A DNA stretch of 64,000 nt, from positions 23,301 through 87,300 of the forward strand of contig JAVJQK010000089.1 in NCBI GenBank assembly GCA_040218145.1, in the 5' to 3' direction. Of the stretch, positions 16,217 to 23,927 are shown in pieces. This DNA comes from Sandaracinaceae bacterium (GTDB lineage Bacteria > Myxococcota_A > Polyangia > Polyangiales > Sandaracinaceae). The notes beneath the pieces are model-generated. The model searched no databases and was not told the DNA's origin. It saw only the letters and a list, made by a program, of their open reading frames with translations. The position numbers and the translations under genes were made by a program. Positions within the stretch are counted from its first letter, which is position 1, and the number at the start of each line of letters is the position of its first letter.

Positions 16217-17002
16217 ATGGGTAACGATTCGACCGAAGGGCTCGTCAAGGTCAGCGTCCTCGCGGAGAGGAGCGGGGTGCCGGCGGCGACCATCAAGCAC
16301 TACGTCCGCGAGGGGCTCCTCCCCGAGCCGGTGCGGACGAGCCGGAACATGGCCTACTACGACCCGGGGCTGGTCGACCGCATCCAGCGCATCAAGGAGC
16401 TGCAGCGCACCCGCTTCCTCCCGCTCAAGGTCATCAAGCAGGTCCTGGACGAGTCGGAGCTCGACAACCAGGACGAGACGGTCGCCGCGACGATCGCCCG
16501 GGTGATCGAGCAGACCGCGCCCGCAGAAGAGCGCACGAAGGCGCAGCTGCTCGAGTCGGGCGTGGTCGAGTCGCAGCTGTCGATGCTGCGGCGGCTCGGC
16601 CTGGTCCACCCCGTGGAGGGGCGGCCCGAGGAGACGTACGCGGGCGACGATCTCGAGATGCTCCGCGTGCTCGGGGCCGCGCGCAAGGCCGGGCTCGACG
16701 AGCGCATGCTGCCCGTCGACATCCTCGGCGAGTACGCCCAGCAGCTGGCCCGCCTGGTCGAGCTGGAGCTGCGCCTCTTCCGCGAGGGCGTCGTGCCGAA
16801 CGCGAGCGCCGAGCAGCTGCCGAGCCTCACCGAGGCCGCGACGACGCTGAGCGAGAAGCTCGTGCTGCTGATGCGTCGCCGCATGCTCGTGCCGACGATG
16901 CACCGGATCGCCGACGAGGCGCGCCGCGGGAAGGCTCCCGAGAAGAGACAGTCGAAGAAGAAGAAGAAGACGTCCGCCCGCAAGACTCGAAAGAAGAAGT
17001 GA
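16217..17002 (+). CDS. MerR-family transcriptional regulator
   Basis: Encodes 261 residues. The N-terminal winged helix-turn-helix is clear: VSVLAERSGVPAATIKHYVR, EGLLPEPVRTSRNMAYYDPG, then a helix with 'VDRIQRIKELQRTRFLPLKVIKQVLDE'. The C-terminal half is helical, with no Cys pair or other effector motif, so the signal it reads is not a thiol-bound metal. The last 20 residues are almost all Lys/Arg/Ser. A TATACT box and a perfect 15-bp dyad lie upstream and may be its own operator. Its stop is 42 bases before the PhnD-like gene, in the same direction. Confidence 0.88.
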   Translation: MGNDSTEGLVKVSVLAERSGVPAATIKHYVREGLLPEPVRTSRNMAYYDPGLVDRIQRIKELQRTRFLPLKVIKQVLDESELDNQDETVAATIARVIEQTAPAEERTKAQLLESGVVESQLSMLRRLGLVHPVEGRPEETYAGDDLEMLRVLGAARKAGLDERMLPVDILGEYAQQLARLVELELRLFREGVVPNASAEQLPSLTEAATTLSEKLVLLMRRRMLVPTMHRIADEARRGKAPEKRQSKKKKKTSARKTRKKK

Positions 17003-17031
17003 CGGGGACGTCACCTCCGGCCCAACTCGGC

Positions 17032-17037
17032 TATCCT
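17032..17037 (+). promoter_or_regulatory. -10 box TATCCT, leaderless promoter
   Basis: TATCCT ends 6 bases before the GTG at 17044. It supports that codon over the GTG at 16999, which overlaps the MerR stop. Confidence 0.45.
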
Positions 17038-17043
17038 CGGGGC

Positions 17044-17865
17044 GTGGACCACGTGGTCATCGGCCTCGTCCCGACGGTGGTGGACGACGATGAGACCGTC
17101 GAGCACCTCGAGGTGGTGCGCGGCACGATGGCGCGCGCCCTCGGGATGCCTTGCGCCATCCACCGCGCCGTCTCTCCGGGCGCGCTGCTCTTCGCCTTCG
17201 GCAGCGGCGCGGTGCACCTGGCGTGGTCCTCGCCGACGCTCGCGCTCACCGCGCCGGAGATGCGGGACGCGACGCCGATCTGCTGCAGCATCCGCGAGGG
17301 GGTGGCGCACTACCACGGCGTCCTCTTCGTGCGGAACGCCGCGCACATCGCGAGCCCGCTGCAGCTCCGCGGTCGACGGGCGGCGTGGGTGGCGGGCACG
17401 TCGGCCGCCGGCTTCATCTTCCCCCGCGTCGCGCTCGCGGGCCACGGCATCGATCCCGAGTCGCTCTTCTCGGAGGAGCGCTATCTCGGCTCGTACGGCG
17501 CGGTGGCGCGCGCGGTCCGCGACGACTTCGCGGACGTCGGCGCGTCCTTCGCCGTGTTCGAGGGCGGGGACGCCACGCGCCCGATGCTGCGCTCCGGCTT
17601 CACGCAGGTGGAGGGCTGCGAGGACATGCGCGTGATCTTGTCGACGCCCCCGATCCCCGCCGACCTCTGGGTGGCGAGCCGGACGCTGATGGAGGCGCTC
17701 GGCCGGCCCGCGCTCGAGGGCGCGCTCCAGGCGCTGGCCAGCGAGGCGCCCGAGGCCATCCGCCGCGTCTTCGGGGCCGAGGCCTTCGAGCCCACGGATG
17801 AGCGCGGGCTGGCCGATCTCCGCCGCCAGCTGGACGACGCCCGACAGCTCGGCGTCATCAGCTGA
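17044..17865 (+). CDS. Cytoplasmic PhnD/transferrin-like substrate-binding fold protein
   Basis: Encodes 273 residues. The order of motifs fits periplasmic PhnD-like phosphonate-binding proteins: an N-terminal strand VVIGLVPTVV, 'SPGALLFAFGSGAVHLAWSS', a segment LRGRRAAWVAGTSAAGFIFP, and GIDPESLFSEERYLGSYGAV. However, there is no signal peptide or lipobox and no transporter gene nearby, so it should be cytoplasmic. Following a MerR-type gene, it may be a ligand sensor or a repurposed binding protein. The GTG at 17044 is chosen from the TATCCT box. Its end overlaps the opposing membrane gene by 8 bases. Confidence 0.72.
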   Translation: MDHVVIGLVPTVVDDDETVEHLEVVRGTMARALGMPCAIHRAVSPGALLFAFGSGAVHLAWSSPTLALTAPEMRDATPICCSIREGVAHYHGVLFVRNAAHIASPLQLRGRRAAWVAGTSAAGFIFPRVALAGHGIDPESLFSEERYLGSYGAVARAVRDDFADVGASFAVFEGGDATRPMLRSGFTQVEGCEDMRVILSTPPIPADLWVASRTLMEALGRPALEGALQALASEAPEAIRRVFGAEAFEPTDERGLADLRRQLDDARQLGVIS

Positions 17866-18598
17866 AATAGAGCAGCGCGCCCACGAGGGCCCCGAGCGCG
17901 AGGAGGCCGACGAGCGCCTTGGCGCGATCCTCCTCGGGCAGCCGTCGCGCTTCGGGGTGCGCGGCGAGCATCGCGGCGCCGAAGAACGGCAGGGCCGGGA
18001 TGCCGCGCCCCGTCACGAACACCGCCACCAGCGTGCCGGCCAGCGCGAGCGACAAGGCGATCAGCGTGCGGCGGATGGACAGACCATGTCGGCGCGCCGC
18101 GGACAGATAGATCGCCGCGAAGGCGACGTCGCCCACCCCGAGCACGGGATCGATGTTCCGGGTCCCGAGGATCGGCCAGGGCAGGATCAACACGCCCACC
18201 GCCGCGTCGCTCTCGATGATCTGCGCGGTGGGGCCGCTCGGGTGCAGCACGCTCAGCGCGTCGACCGCCGCCGAGACGATCGCGACGACGAGCAGGTGTC
18301 CGGGCCGGTCGATGGCGTGGCCCACCACCCCTCCGGCGCTCGTGCCCAGCGCGAGGAGAGAGAGCGTCACGAGCGCCGCCGCGAGGGCGATCGGCAGCGA
18401 CGCGGCGAAGGTCGCGAGGAGCGCCAGCGCGCCGACCGCGCCCACCGCGACCCAGAGCCCCTTCGCCGACAGGCGCGGGGTGAGCGCGCTCGCGGTGAGG
18501 ACCTCCGCCGAGACGCACGCGAAGGCGATCACGCCCACCGCCACGCCCCACAGCCCCGATGGCGTCGGGAAGAGCGGCGCGACCAGCGACACGAGCAC
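17858..18598 (-). CDS. Presenilin/SPP-like intramembrane aspartyl protease candidate
   Basis: Encodes 246 residues, almost all hydrophobic, with about eight membrane segments. Three motifs of the presenilin/signal-peptide-peptidase family (A22) occur in the right order: Asp113 in AAVDALSVLHPSGP, comparable to the presenilin YD motif and its following L.PKGP; Gly154-Val-Gly-Asp157 (GVGD for GLGD); and Pro201-Ala-Leu-Pro (PALPF for the PAL motif). The two Asp would be catalytic. The first ATG/GTG/TTG is the GTG at 18598, but the frame stays open upstream; a CTG at 18655 would overlap the Crp stop and add part of the first helix. It lies directly downstream of the Crp/Fnr gene and is probably cotranscribed. 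Confidence 0.75.
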   Translation of the reverse strand: MLVSLVAPLFPTPSGLWGVAVGVIAFACVSAEVLTASALTPRLSAKGLWVAVGAVGALALLATFAASLPIALAAALVTLSLLALGTSAGGVVGHAIDRPGHLLVVAIVSAAVDALSVLHPSGPTAQIIESDAAVGVLILPWPILGTRNIDPVLGVGDVAFAAIYLSAARRHGLSIRRTLIALSLALAGTLVAVFVTGRGIPALPFFGAAMLAAHPEARRLPEEDRAKALVGLLALGALVGALLYFS

Positions 18599-18651
18599 CA
18601 GGAGCAGCCCCGGCGCCGTCAGCGCGAGGAGCCAGCGCAGCCGATCCTGCG

Positions 18652-19365
18652 TCAGCTGCCCTTCTTCCGGCCGTAGGCGATCTGCTCCAGGCGCTGGATG
18701 TCCACCACCTCGATCAGATCGGGCGTCACCTTCAGCGCACCTTCGCGCTCTAGGTAGGCGAGGCCGCGCGAGATCTCCTCTCGGACCGTGCCGAGCCGAC
18801 CGGCCACCGTCTCGGTGGTCAGATCGCGGACCAGGTTGCGGGCGTCCTCGTTGCGGTTCTCGCGCGCGGCGACCAGCGAGCAGAGGAACGACGCGAGGCG
18901 CGACGGGACCGTGCGGAGCGAGAGATCGCTGACGAGCTTGAGCGTCTTGGACTCTCGCTTCGCCATCAGGTTGATCATCGAACGGAAGATCCCGGGGCGG
19001 CGCTCGCCCAGCGAGGACAGCAGATCGTTCGACAGCAGCACGGCGCTCGCCGCGCGCATGGCGACCGCGGTCGCGGGATAATTGCCGCCGTCGAAGCGGA
19101 TCCCTTCGATGATCGGCCGGCCAGGGCGCGCCAGGTAGATGATCTGCTCACGGCCGTCGCGGCCGCTCTTGGTGAGCTTCACCTCGCCTGTCCGCACCAC
19201 GAAGAACCCCTCCGCGGGCTGACCCTCGCTGAATAGAGGTGCGCCCTTCGCCGCTTTCCGAATCTCCGAGCCTTCGGCCAGCGCGTGGATGTCTTGCGGC
19301 GGCAGATCCTGGATGATCGGCACGTCGCGCAGAAGCTCGTCCGCCGTTCGCGGGGCGATCGCCAT
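18652..19365 (-). CDS. Crp/Fnr-family transcriptional regulator
   Basis: Encodes 237 residues. The N-terminal half is a cyclic-nucleotide-binding-type beta barrel (residues about 15-130: ALAEGSEIRKAAKGAPLFSE, GFFVVRTGEVKLTK). A long dimer helix follows, then a Crp-type winged helix with DLTTETVAGRLGTVREEISR as the recognition region. The usual Arg/Ser phosphate-binding cassette of cAMP-bound members is not evident, so the ligand is unknown. The ATG at 19365 has a TATGCT box 8 bases upstream, predicting a leaderless message. It diverges from the FHA-AAA+ gene and leads into the presenilin-like gene. Confidence 0.88.
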   Translation of the reverse strand: MAIAPRTADELLRDVPIIQDLPPQDIHALAEGSEIRKAAKGAPLFSEGQPAEGFFVVRTGEVKLTKSGRDGREQIIYLARPGRPIIEGIRFDGGNYPATAVAMRAASAVLLSNDLLSSLGERRPGIFRSMINLMAKRESKTLKLVSDLSLRTVPSRLASFLCSLVAARENRNEDARNLVRDLTTETVAGRLGTVREEISRGLAYLEREGALKVTPDLIEVVDIQRLEQIAYGRKKGS

Positions 19366-19373
19366 CGCTCGGG

Positions 19374-19379
19374 AGCATA
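19374..19379 (-). promoter_or_regulatory. -10 box TATGCT, leaderless promoter
   Basis: TATGCT on the minus strand ends 8 bases before the Crp/Fnr ATG at 19365. Confidence 0.45.
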
Positions 19380-19456
19380 ACACGCGGTTGTCGGAGCCGT
19401 GACGTTTCTCCGTGCCGGGGGGACCGCGACGCTTCCCGGGGCGCGACGCGCTGTTG

Positions 19457-19462
19457 CATACT
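19457..19462 (+). promoter_or_regulatory. -10 box CATACT, leaderless promoter
   Basis: CATACT ends 8 bases before the ATG at 19471 and supports that start over one at 19399. Confidence 0.4.
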
Positions 19463-19470
19463 GGCCGACC

Positions 19471-21120
19471 ATGGGTCCTCAACCGGAGCCGGAGAACGGC
19501 ACGAGCTCGAATCAAGCCTTCGTGGCCGTGCGGCACGACGAACGATCGTGGGTCGTCGACCTGCCAGAGGGCGAGGCCCCGTTCGTCGGGCCCTCCGACG
19601 GCGCCGTGGTGCGCATCGAAGGTTTCGCGCGCGCGCAGGGGCTCGTGCGCTGGGACGGGGAGAACCTGAGCCTGGAGCGGACGGCCAAGAGCCCGCCCAT
19701 CTACGTCAACGGCAAGCGGCTGCAGGCCCGGGCGATCCTCAAGCCCGGCGACGAGCTGAGCGTCGGAGACGCGCGAATGGTCGTCGGGGTGGCGAGCCAT
19801 CGCGACGCGAGCGGTCGGCGCGCCCTGACGCACCACGAGTTCCGCGAGCGGCTGGGCGAGGAGCTGGCGCGCGCGGCCCGGCGGGGCCGCCCTACGGCGC
19901 TCGTGATGGTGCAGGCCAAGAGCGGCGACGGAGGCAAGGTGCTCGAGACCGCGCTCGCCTCGTTCCGGGCGGGCGACGTCGTCGCGACCTACGCGCACGA
20001 CGAGCTGGAGCTGCTCTTCCCCGACACCTCCGGCGACCAGACGCGCGCGGTCGTCAGCCGCGTGCTGGCCTCGGCCGGGCTCGCAGGCGTGTGGGCGGGG
20101 CTCGCGGTGGCGCCGCACGACGCCGACACCGCGGAGCGGCTCATCCGCAGCGCGCGCCTCGCGCTGGCCCGCGCGCGGCGCGAGAAGACCGCGATGATCG
20201 CGGGCCCGCCGACCCGCGACGAGGGGATCTCGTCGGCCGCGCCCATCACCCTCGACGAAGCCAGCCGGGCCGTGGTCGAGCGGCTCACCGCGCTCGCGCC
20301 GGCCGAGACGCCGGTCTTGCTCACCGGGGAGGCGAGCAGCGGCAAGGGTGTGTTCGCCCGCATCCTGCACGACGAGAGCCCGCGCGCGCAGGCGCCGCTC
20401 GTGGTCTTGCGATGCGCCGGCCTCGTCGACCAGGAGCGCATCGACGAGTGGCTCGGCCCGCGTGGAGGCATCGAGGACGGCGCGACCTGCCGTCTGCTCG
20501 ACGCGCGCGGCGGAACCCTCCTGCTCGACGAGGTCAGCGAGCTCCCCCCCGATCCGCAGGAGCGGCTGCTCGACGTGCTCGACGCGCTCGAGAGCGACGT
20601 GCGCCTGGTGGCGACCACCCACATGGATCTCGTGTCGCTCGCCGAGCGCGGCGCGTTCTCGGAGGCGCTCGTCGAGGCGCTGCAGGGCGAGATGGTGGAG
20701 ATCCCGGCCCTGCGCGAGCGCCCCGACGACATCGTGCCGCTGGCGGAGCTCTTCGCGAGGCAGTCGGGGCTCGAGGACGTCAAGCTCAGCCCCGGCGCGC
20801 TGGCGCGGCTGCGCTCGCATCCGTGGCCGGGGAACGTGCTGGAGCTGCGCAACGCGATGGAGCGCGCCGTCCGGCTGGCGGGGGACGGCGAGATCATGGC
20901 CGAGCACCTCCCGAGCGACAATCTCCCGGTGCAGCAAGGGGAGGGCCGGCTCCGCGAGCACGTCGACTCGATCGAGCGCGACGCGATCGTCAAGGCCCTC
21001 GCCGACGCCAACCACAACCAGACCCACGCCGCGCGCCGTCTGGGGATCTCGCGGCGCGCGCTCATCTACAAGATGGAGAAGTACGGCCTCAAGCCCCCCC
21101 CCGGCTCTTCCCGGAAGTAG
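19471..21120 (+). CDS. FHA-AAA+-Fis regulator lacking the sigma-54 contact loop
   Basis: Encodes 549 residues. There is an FHA-like domain (about 20-95; ends IYVNGKRLQARAILKPGDEL), a middle region resembling a degenerate nucleotide-cyclase fold (about 110-240), an AAA+ domain (about 245-470), and a Fis helix-turn-helix (NHNQTHAARRLGISRRALIYKM). Walker A is altered to GEASSGKG, and Walker B reads GGTLLLDEVSELP. The GAFTGA loop needed to remodel sigma-54 polymerase is absent, and the stretch between Walker A and B is shortened. It may bind DNA through the Fis motif without activating sigma-54. ATG 19471 is chosen from the CATACT box. Confidence 0.82.
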   Translation: MGPQPEPENGTSSNQAFVAVRHDERSWVVDLPEGEAPFVGPSDGAVVRIEGFARAQGLVRWDGENLSLERTAKSPPIYVNGKRLQARAILKPGDELSVGDARMVVGVASHRDASGRRALTHHEFRERLGEELARAARRGRPTALVMVQAKSGDGGKVLETALASFRAGDVVATYAHDELELLFPDTSGDQTRAVVSRVLASAGLAGVWAGLAVAPHDADTAERLIRSARLALARARREKTAMIAGPPTRDEGISSAAPITLDEASRAVVERLTALAPAETPVLLTGEASSGKGVFARILHDESPRAQAPLVVLRCAGLVDQERIDEWLGPRGGIEDGATCRLLDARGGTLLLDEVSELPPDPQERLLDVLDALESDVRLVATTHMDLVSLAERGAFSEALVEALQGEMVEIPALRERPDDIVPLAELFARQSGLEDVKLSPGALARLRSHPWPGNVLELRNAMERAVRLAGDGEIMAEHLPSDNLPVQQGEGRLREHVDSIERDAIVKALADANHNQTHAARRLGISRRALIYKMEKYGLKPPPGSSRK

Positions 21121-21133
21121 GACCGAAAATTAA

Positions 21134-21268
21134 GAACGGCGGCTCTCAGGCGCGGGGGGAACGCCAAAGTAGAGCCGCCGTCGCTCCTGGCTAAGCGAGC
21201 GACGTGCCAAGCCCTACCAGGGCCTGATCCCTCTTCGGGGACGTTCTGGCCTTTCGTCGATGAAAGGC
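21134..21268. other. Five consecutive hairpins; structured RNA or terminator cluster
   Basis: CGGCGGCTCT 21137-21146 pairs with 21171-21180 (an inner GGCG/CGCC extends it). GTCGCT 21180-21185 pairs with 21198-21203. GCCCT 21211-21215 pairs with 21219-21223. A cUUCGg tetraloop hairpin lies near 21229-21240. GCCTTTC 21249-21255 pairs perfectly with 21262-21268. GAACG at 21134 can close the set with CGTTC at 21242-21246. The region separates convergent genes, so it may be a double terminator or an unannotated ncRNA. Confidence 0.5.
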
Positions 21269-21283
21269 TCCGTTTCGCGCCTG

Positions 21284-21859
21284 CTATTTGATGACGCGCA
21301 GGTACGGGGGCAGGCCCGATCCGTCGTCATCGCCGCCCGGCTTCGGCGGCTCGTCGGACGGGGTGTCGTCGTCGTCGCTCTCTGGGGGTGGCGGCGGCGG
21401 CACCGAGCGCAGCTGGGGCCGAGGTCGCGGCGGCGCGTCTTCGCTCGCGCCGCCTTCGATGGAGCGGAGCTTCGGGCCGGACGACTTGTCGATGGCCTGC
21501 TGGACCTCGTCGGCGATCTCGCTGGGCAAGTCGTCGGGCCAGACCATGCCCATGCCGTCCTCGCCGAAGAGCGCGAAGATGCTCTCCCACGGGACCGCGC
21601 AGGTGAAGGGCGAGCGGTTGAAGGAGAGGGTGCCGAACACCCCCTCGTCGTCGACCCGCAGATCCGGGATCGGCACGGGGAGGTCGAGGCCGACCTGCAG
21701 CACCAGCTGTGGCTGCTTGGCGAGCCACGCCGGGACGACGACGCCACGCGCGCGTGGGTCGAGGTGCACGAGCACGCTCCCCCGAAGTAGAAGGGCTCGC
21801 GCGACGTCCTTCTTCGGGGGAGGCGTCTCGCGATCCGTCACCCTCGTTCCGTAGTACAT
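21284..21859 (-). CDS. sspB: SspB-like ClpXP specificity adaptor
   Basis: Encodes 191 residues. The N-terminal 110 residues fit the SspB fold: a helix DVARALLLRGSVLVHLDP, PAWLAKQPQLVLQVGLDLPV, then strands with EGVFGTLSFNRSPFTCAVPW and IFALFGEDGMGMVWPDDLP. A long acidic/proline linker follows, and the last residues are Pro-Pro-Tyr-Leu-Arg-Val-Ile-Lys, close to the LRVVK tail by which E. coli SspB docks on ClpX. SspB carries ssrA-tagged proteins to ClpXP. The tmRNA that makes the tag is at 5331. Start is ATG 21859; a GTG at 21841 is also possible. Confidence 0.88.
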   Translation of the reverse strand: MYYGTRVTDRETPPPKKDVARALLLRGSVLVHLDPRARGVVVPAWLAKQPQLVLQVGLDLPVPIPDLRVDDEGVFGTLSFNRSPFTCAVPWESIFALFGEDGMGMVWPDDLPSEIADEVQQAIDKSSGPKLRSIEGGASEDAPPRPRPQLRSVPPPPPPESDDDDTPSDEPPKPGGDDDGSGLPPYLRVIK

Positions 21860-21907
21860 CCGGGGCCCTCGCGCCAACGCTCGTGGCGAACGACCGCCCC
21901 TCGATGC

Positions 21908-22648
21908 ATGCTCGCGCGCATGCGTACGACCAAGCTCGGGCCGCTGGACGTGGTGATCGCAGGCGGCCCCGATCGTGAGGGTGGGGGTGACGGACCGGTC
22001 GTCGTCTTGCTGCACGGCTTCGGCGCGCCCGGCACCGATCTGGTGCCGCTGTGGCGCGCGCTGGACGTGCCGCGCGAGGTCCGCTTCGTGTTCCCCGCCG
22101 CCCCGCTGACCTTGCCCGCGATGGGCTTCGGCGTGGAGTCGCGCGCGTGGTGGATGATCGACATGGTGGCCCTCGAGCGGGCGATCGCGACCGGGCAGGA
22201 GCGCGACATGTCGACCGAGCGCCCCGACGGGCTGCTCGACGCGCGGGCCCAGGTCCTGGAGATGCTCGACGCGCTCGACGCGGAGCTCTCGCCGCGCGGG
22301 CTCGTGCTCGGCGGCTTCTCGCAGGGCGCGATGCTCTCGCTCGACGTCGCGCTGCACACCGAGCGCGCCCTCGACGGGCTCGTGCTGATGAGCGGCACGC
22401 TGATCAACGAGGCCGAGTGGGCCCCCCGGATGAAGTCGCGCGCCGGGCTGAGGGTTCTGCAGTCCCATGGTCGCCGAGACCCGCTGCTTCCGTTCTCCAT
22501 GGCCGAGCGGCTCCGCGCGCTCATGACCGACGCCGGCCTCGAGGTGGACTTCGTGCCGTTCGGGGGCGCGCACGAGATCCCGGGCGGCGTGCTCGAGGGG
22601 CTCCAGTCCGCGATCCGACGGGCTTTCCCGGCCGCCGAAGGGGCCTAG
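21908..22648 (+). CDS. Carboxylesterase/phospholipase-type hydrolase
   Basis: Encodes 246 residues with the short alpha/beta-hydrolase layout of the carboxylesterase 2 (YpfH/acyl-protein thioesterase) family. It shows VVVLLHGFGAPG for the oxyanion, the nucleophile elbow GGFSQGAM with Ser138, QSHGRRDPLLP with the catalytic Asp, and GGAHEIPGG with the catalytic His. These enzymes hydrolyse carboxylic or thio esters. No signal peptide, so cytoplasmic. ATG 21920 is an equally good start. It diverges from the sspB-like gene. Confidence 0.85.
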   Translation: MLARMRTTKLGPLDVVIAGGPDREGGGDGPVVVLLHGFGAPGTDLVPLWRALDVPREVRFVFPAAPLTLPAMGFGVESRAWWMIDMVALERAIATGQERDMSTERPDGLLDARAQVLEMLDALDAELSPRGLVLGGFSQGAMLSLDVALHTERALDGLVLMSGTLINEAEWAPRMKSRAGLRVLQSHGRRDPLLPFSMAERLRALMTDAGLEVDFVPFGGAHEIPGGVLEGLQSAIRRAFPAAEGA

Positions 22649-22793
22649 GGAGCCCGCCAACGGGGTCGAGCCGACGGTCCGTGGGCTCGAGCCGACGCTT
22701 CTTCTGCGCTTCCGCGCGGACCCCCTGCGCGTCTGGCGTTGGCACGTCTGCTGCTGAGCGCCGTGCCGCCATATGGCTTCTATTGGAGGACTC

Positions 22794-23927
22794 GTGAACC
22801 GCTGGCTCTACCCCCTCGTTCCCACTGTCTGCGCTCTGAGCGTCTGTCTCTTCAGCCCCGGACGCGTCGCGGCGCAGCCCGCGGAGGCCGAGCAGAACAC
22901 CCAGCGCGCGACGCTCGAGAACGCCGACGACGACATCACCCTCAACCTCACGGCCGGCAGCTCGCTCGCCTACGGGAACGCCCGCACCTTCACGCTGAAC
23001 GCGGGCGGGGACTTCCAGCTCCGCCGCGCGCAGCACGGCTTCCGGCTGCGGCTGGGCTACGTCTACGGGCTCGCCGCCTCTCGCGTCGACCCGGACGGCG
23101 AGCCGACCCCCGACTACAGCTTCGGCCCCTGGGACGAGAACGCGAACAACCTCACCGGGCTGGTCCGCTACGACTTCTTCCTCACGCCGATGGACGCGAT
23201 CTTCGCGGCGGCGGTCTTCCGCCAGGACCCCTTCGCCAACCTCCAGCCGCGCGTCGGCGGTCAGGCCGGTTACCTCCGGAACCTGTTCAAGGAGGAGAAC
23301 CACCGCTTCTGGATCGAGCTCGGCGTCGACGGCACCTACGACCGCTTCGGCGAGGCGTTCGACATCGGCGGCGGCGTCACCAGCGAAGACCGCTTCATCT
23401 TCTCGGCCCGCGGCTTCGTCGGTTACAACAACCAGCTCAACGCGGTCCTCACCTATCAGACGGGCCTCGAGATCCTCTGGGAGCTCGCGCGGGCCCCGGG
23501 CAGCGCGGAGCTCGCCCACCTGCGCTTCGAGTGGCAGAACCAGCTGCGCACGAAGATCGAGGATTGGCTGCAGGTCGCGCTCGACGTGACCGCGCGCCTG
23601 GACAGCCAGCCGCCGGGCCAGGTCGACCCGTGGAGCGAGCAGGCCAACCAGCCGACGCAGATGCTCGACCTGCTCGTGACCCTCAACCTCGTGGGCAACT
23701 TCGATCTCGACGGAACACCGGAGGAGGTCGAAGAGGAGGAAGAGGCGTGTCCGGTCTGCAACTGCCCCGAGCCCGAGCCCTGCCCGGAGCCGGCGGCGGA
23801 CGGAGGCGAGATCGACGCCCCCGCGCCCGAGCCGGTGGAAGCGGCGGTCGAGGCCGTCGAGGAGACCGTCGAGGAGACGGCGCCCGAGCCGGTCGAGGCG
23901 CCCGCTGAGGCCGAAGCCGCGGAGTGA
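22794..23927 (+). CDS. DUF481-like outer-membrane protein with acidic tail
   Basis: Encodes 377 residues from the GTG at 22794, chosen because GGAGG lies 4 bases upstream; an ATG at 22773 has no such site. The signal peptide ends VAAQ near residue 29. About 250 residues of alternating strands follow, with repeated Gly-Asp and aromatic ends (DITLNLTAGSSLAYGNARTF, LVRYDFFLTPMDAIFAAAVF), matching the DUF481/YdiY-like barrel pattern. The last 70 residues are an unusual Glu/Pro/Ala tail with a CPVCNCPEPEPCPEP cluster, which may lie in the periplasm. The stop abuts the opposing Cys-rich lipoprotein gene with no spacer. Confidence 0.75.
   Translation: MNRWLYPLVPTVCALSVCLFSPGRVAAQPAEAEQNTQRATLENADDDITLNLTAGSSLAYGNARTFTLNAGGDFQLRRAQHGFRLRLGYVYGLAASRVDPDGEPTPDYSFGPWDENANNLTGLVRYDFFLTPMDAIFAAAVFRQDPFANLQPRVGGQAGYLRNLFKEENHRFWIELGVDGTYDRFGEAFDIGGGVTSEDRFIFSARGFVGYNNQLNAVLTYQTGLEILWELARAPGSAELAHLRFEWQNQLRTKIEDWLQVALDVTARLDSQPPGQVDPWSEQANQPTQMLDLLVTLNLVGNFDLDGTPEEVEEEEEACPVCNCPEPEPCPEPAADGGEIDAPAPEPVEAAVEAVEETVEETAPEPVEAPAEAEAAE

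Noticed and set aside
22649..22793. Regulatory repeat (CGAGCCGACG twice) before the DUF481-like gene
   Set aside because: Only two short copies in a GC-rich region; it could be chance, and no matching site was seen elsewhere in the window.
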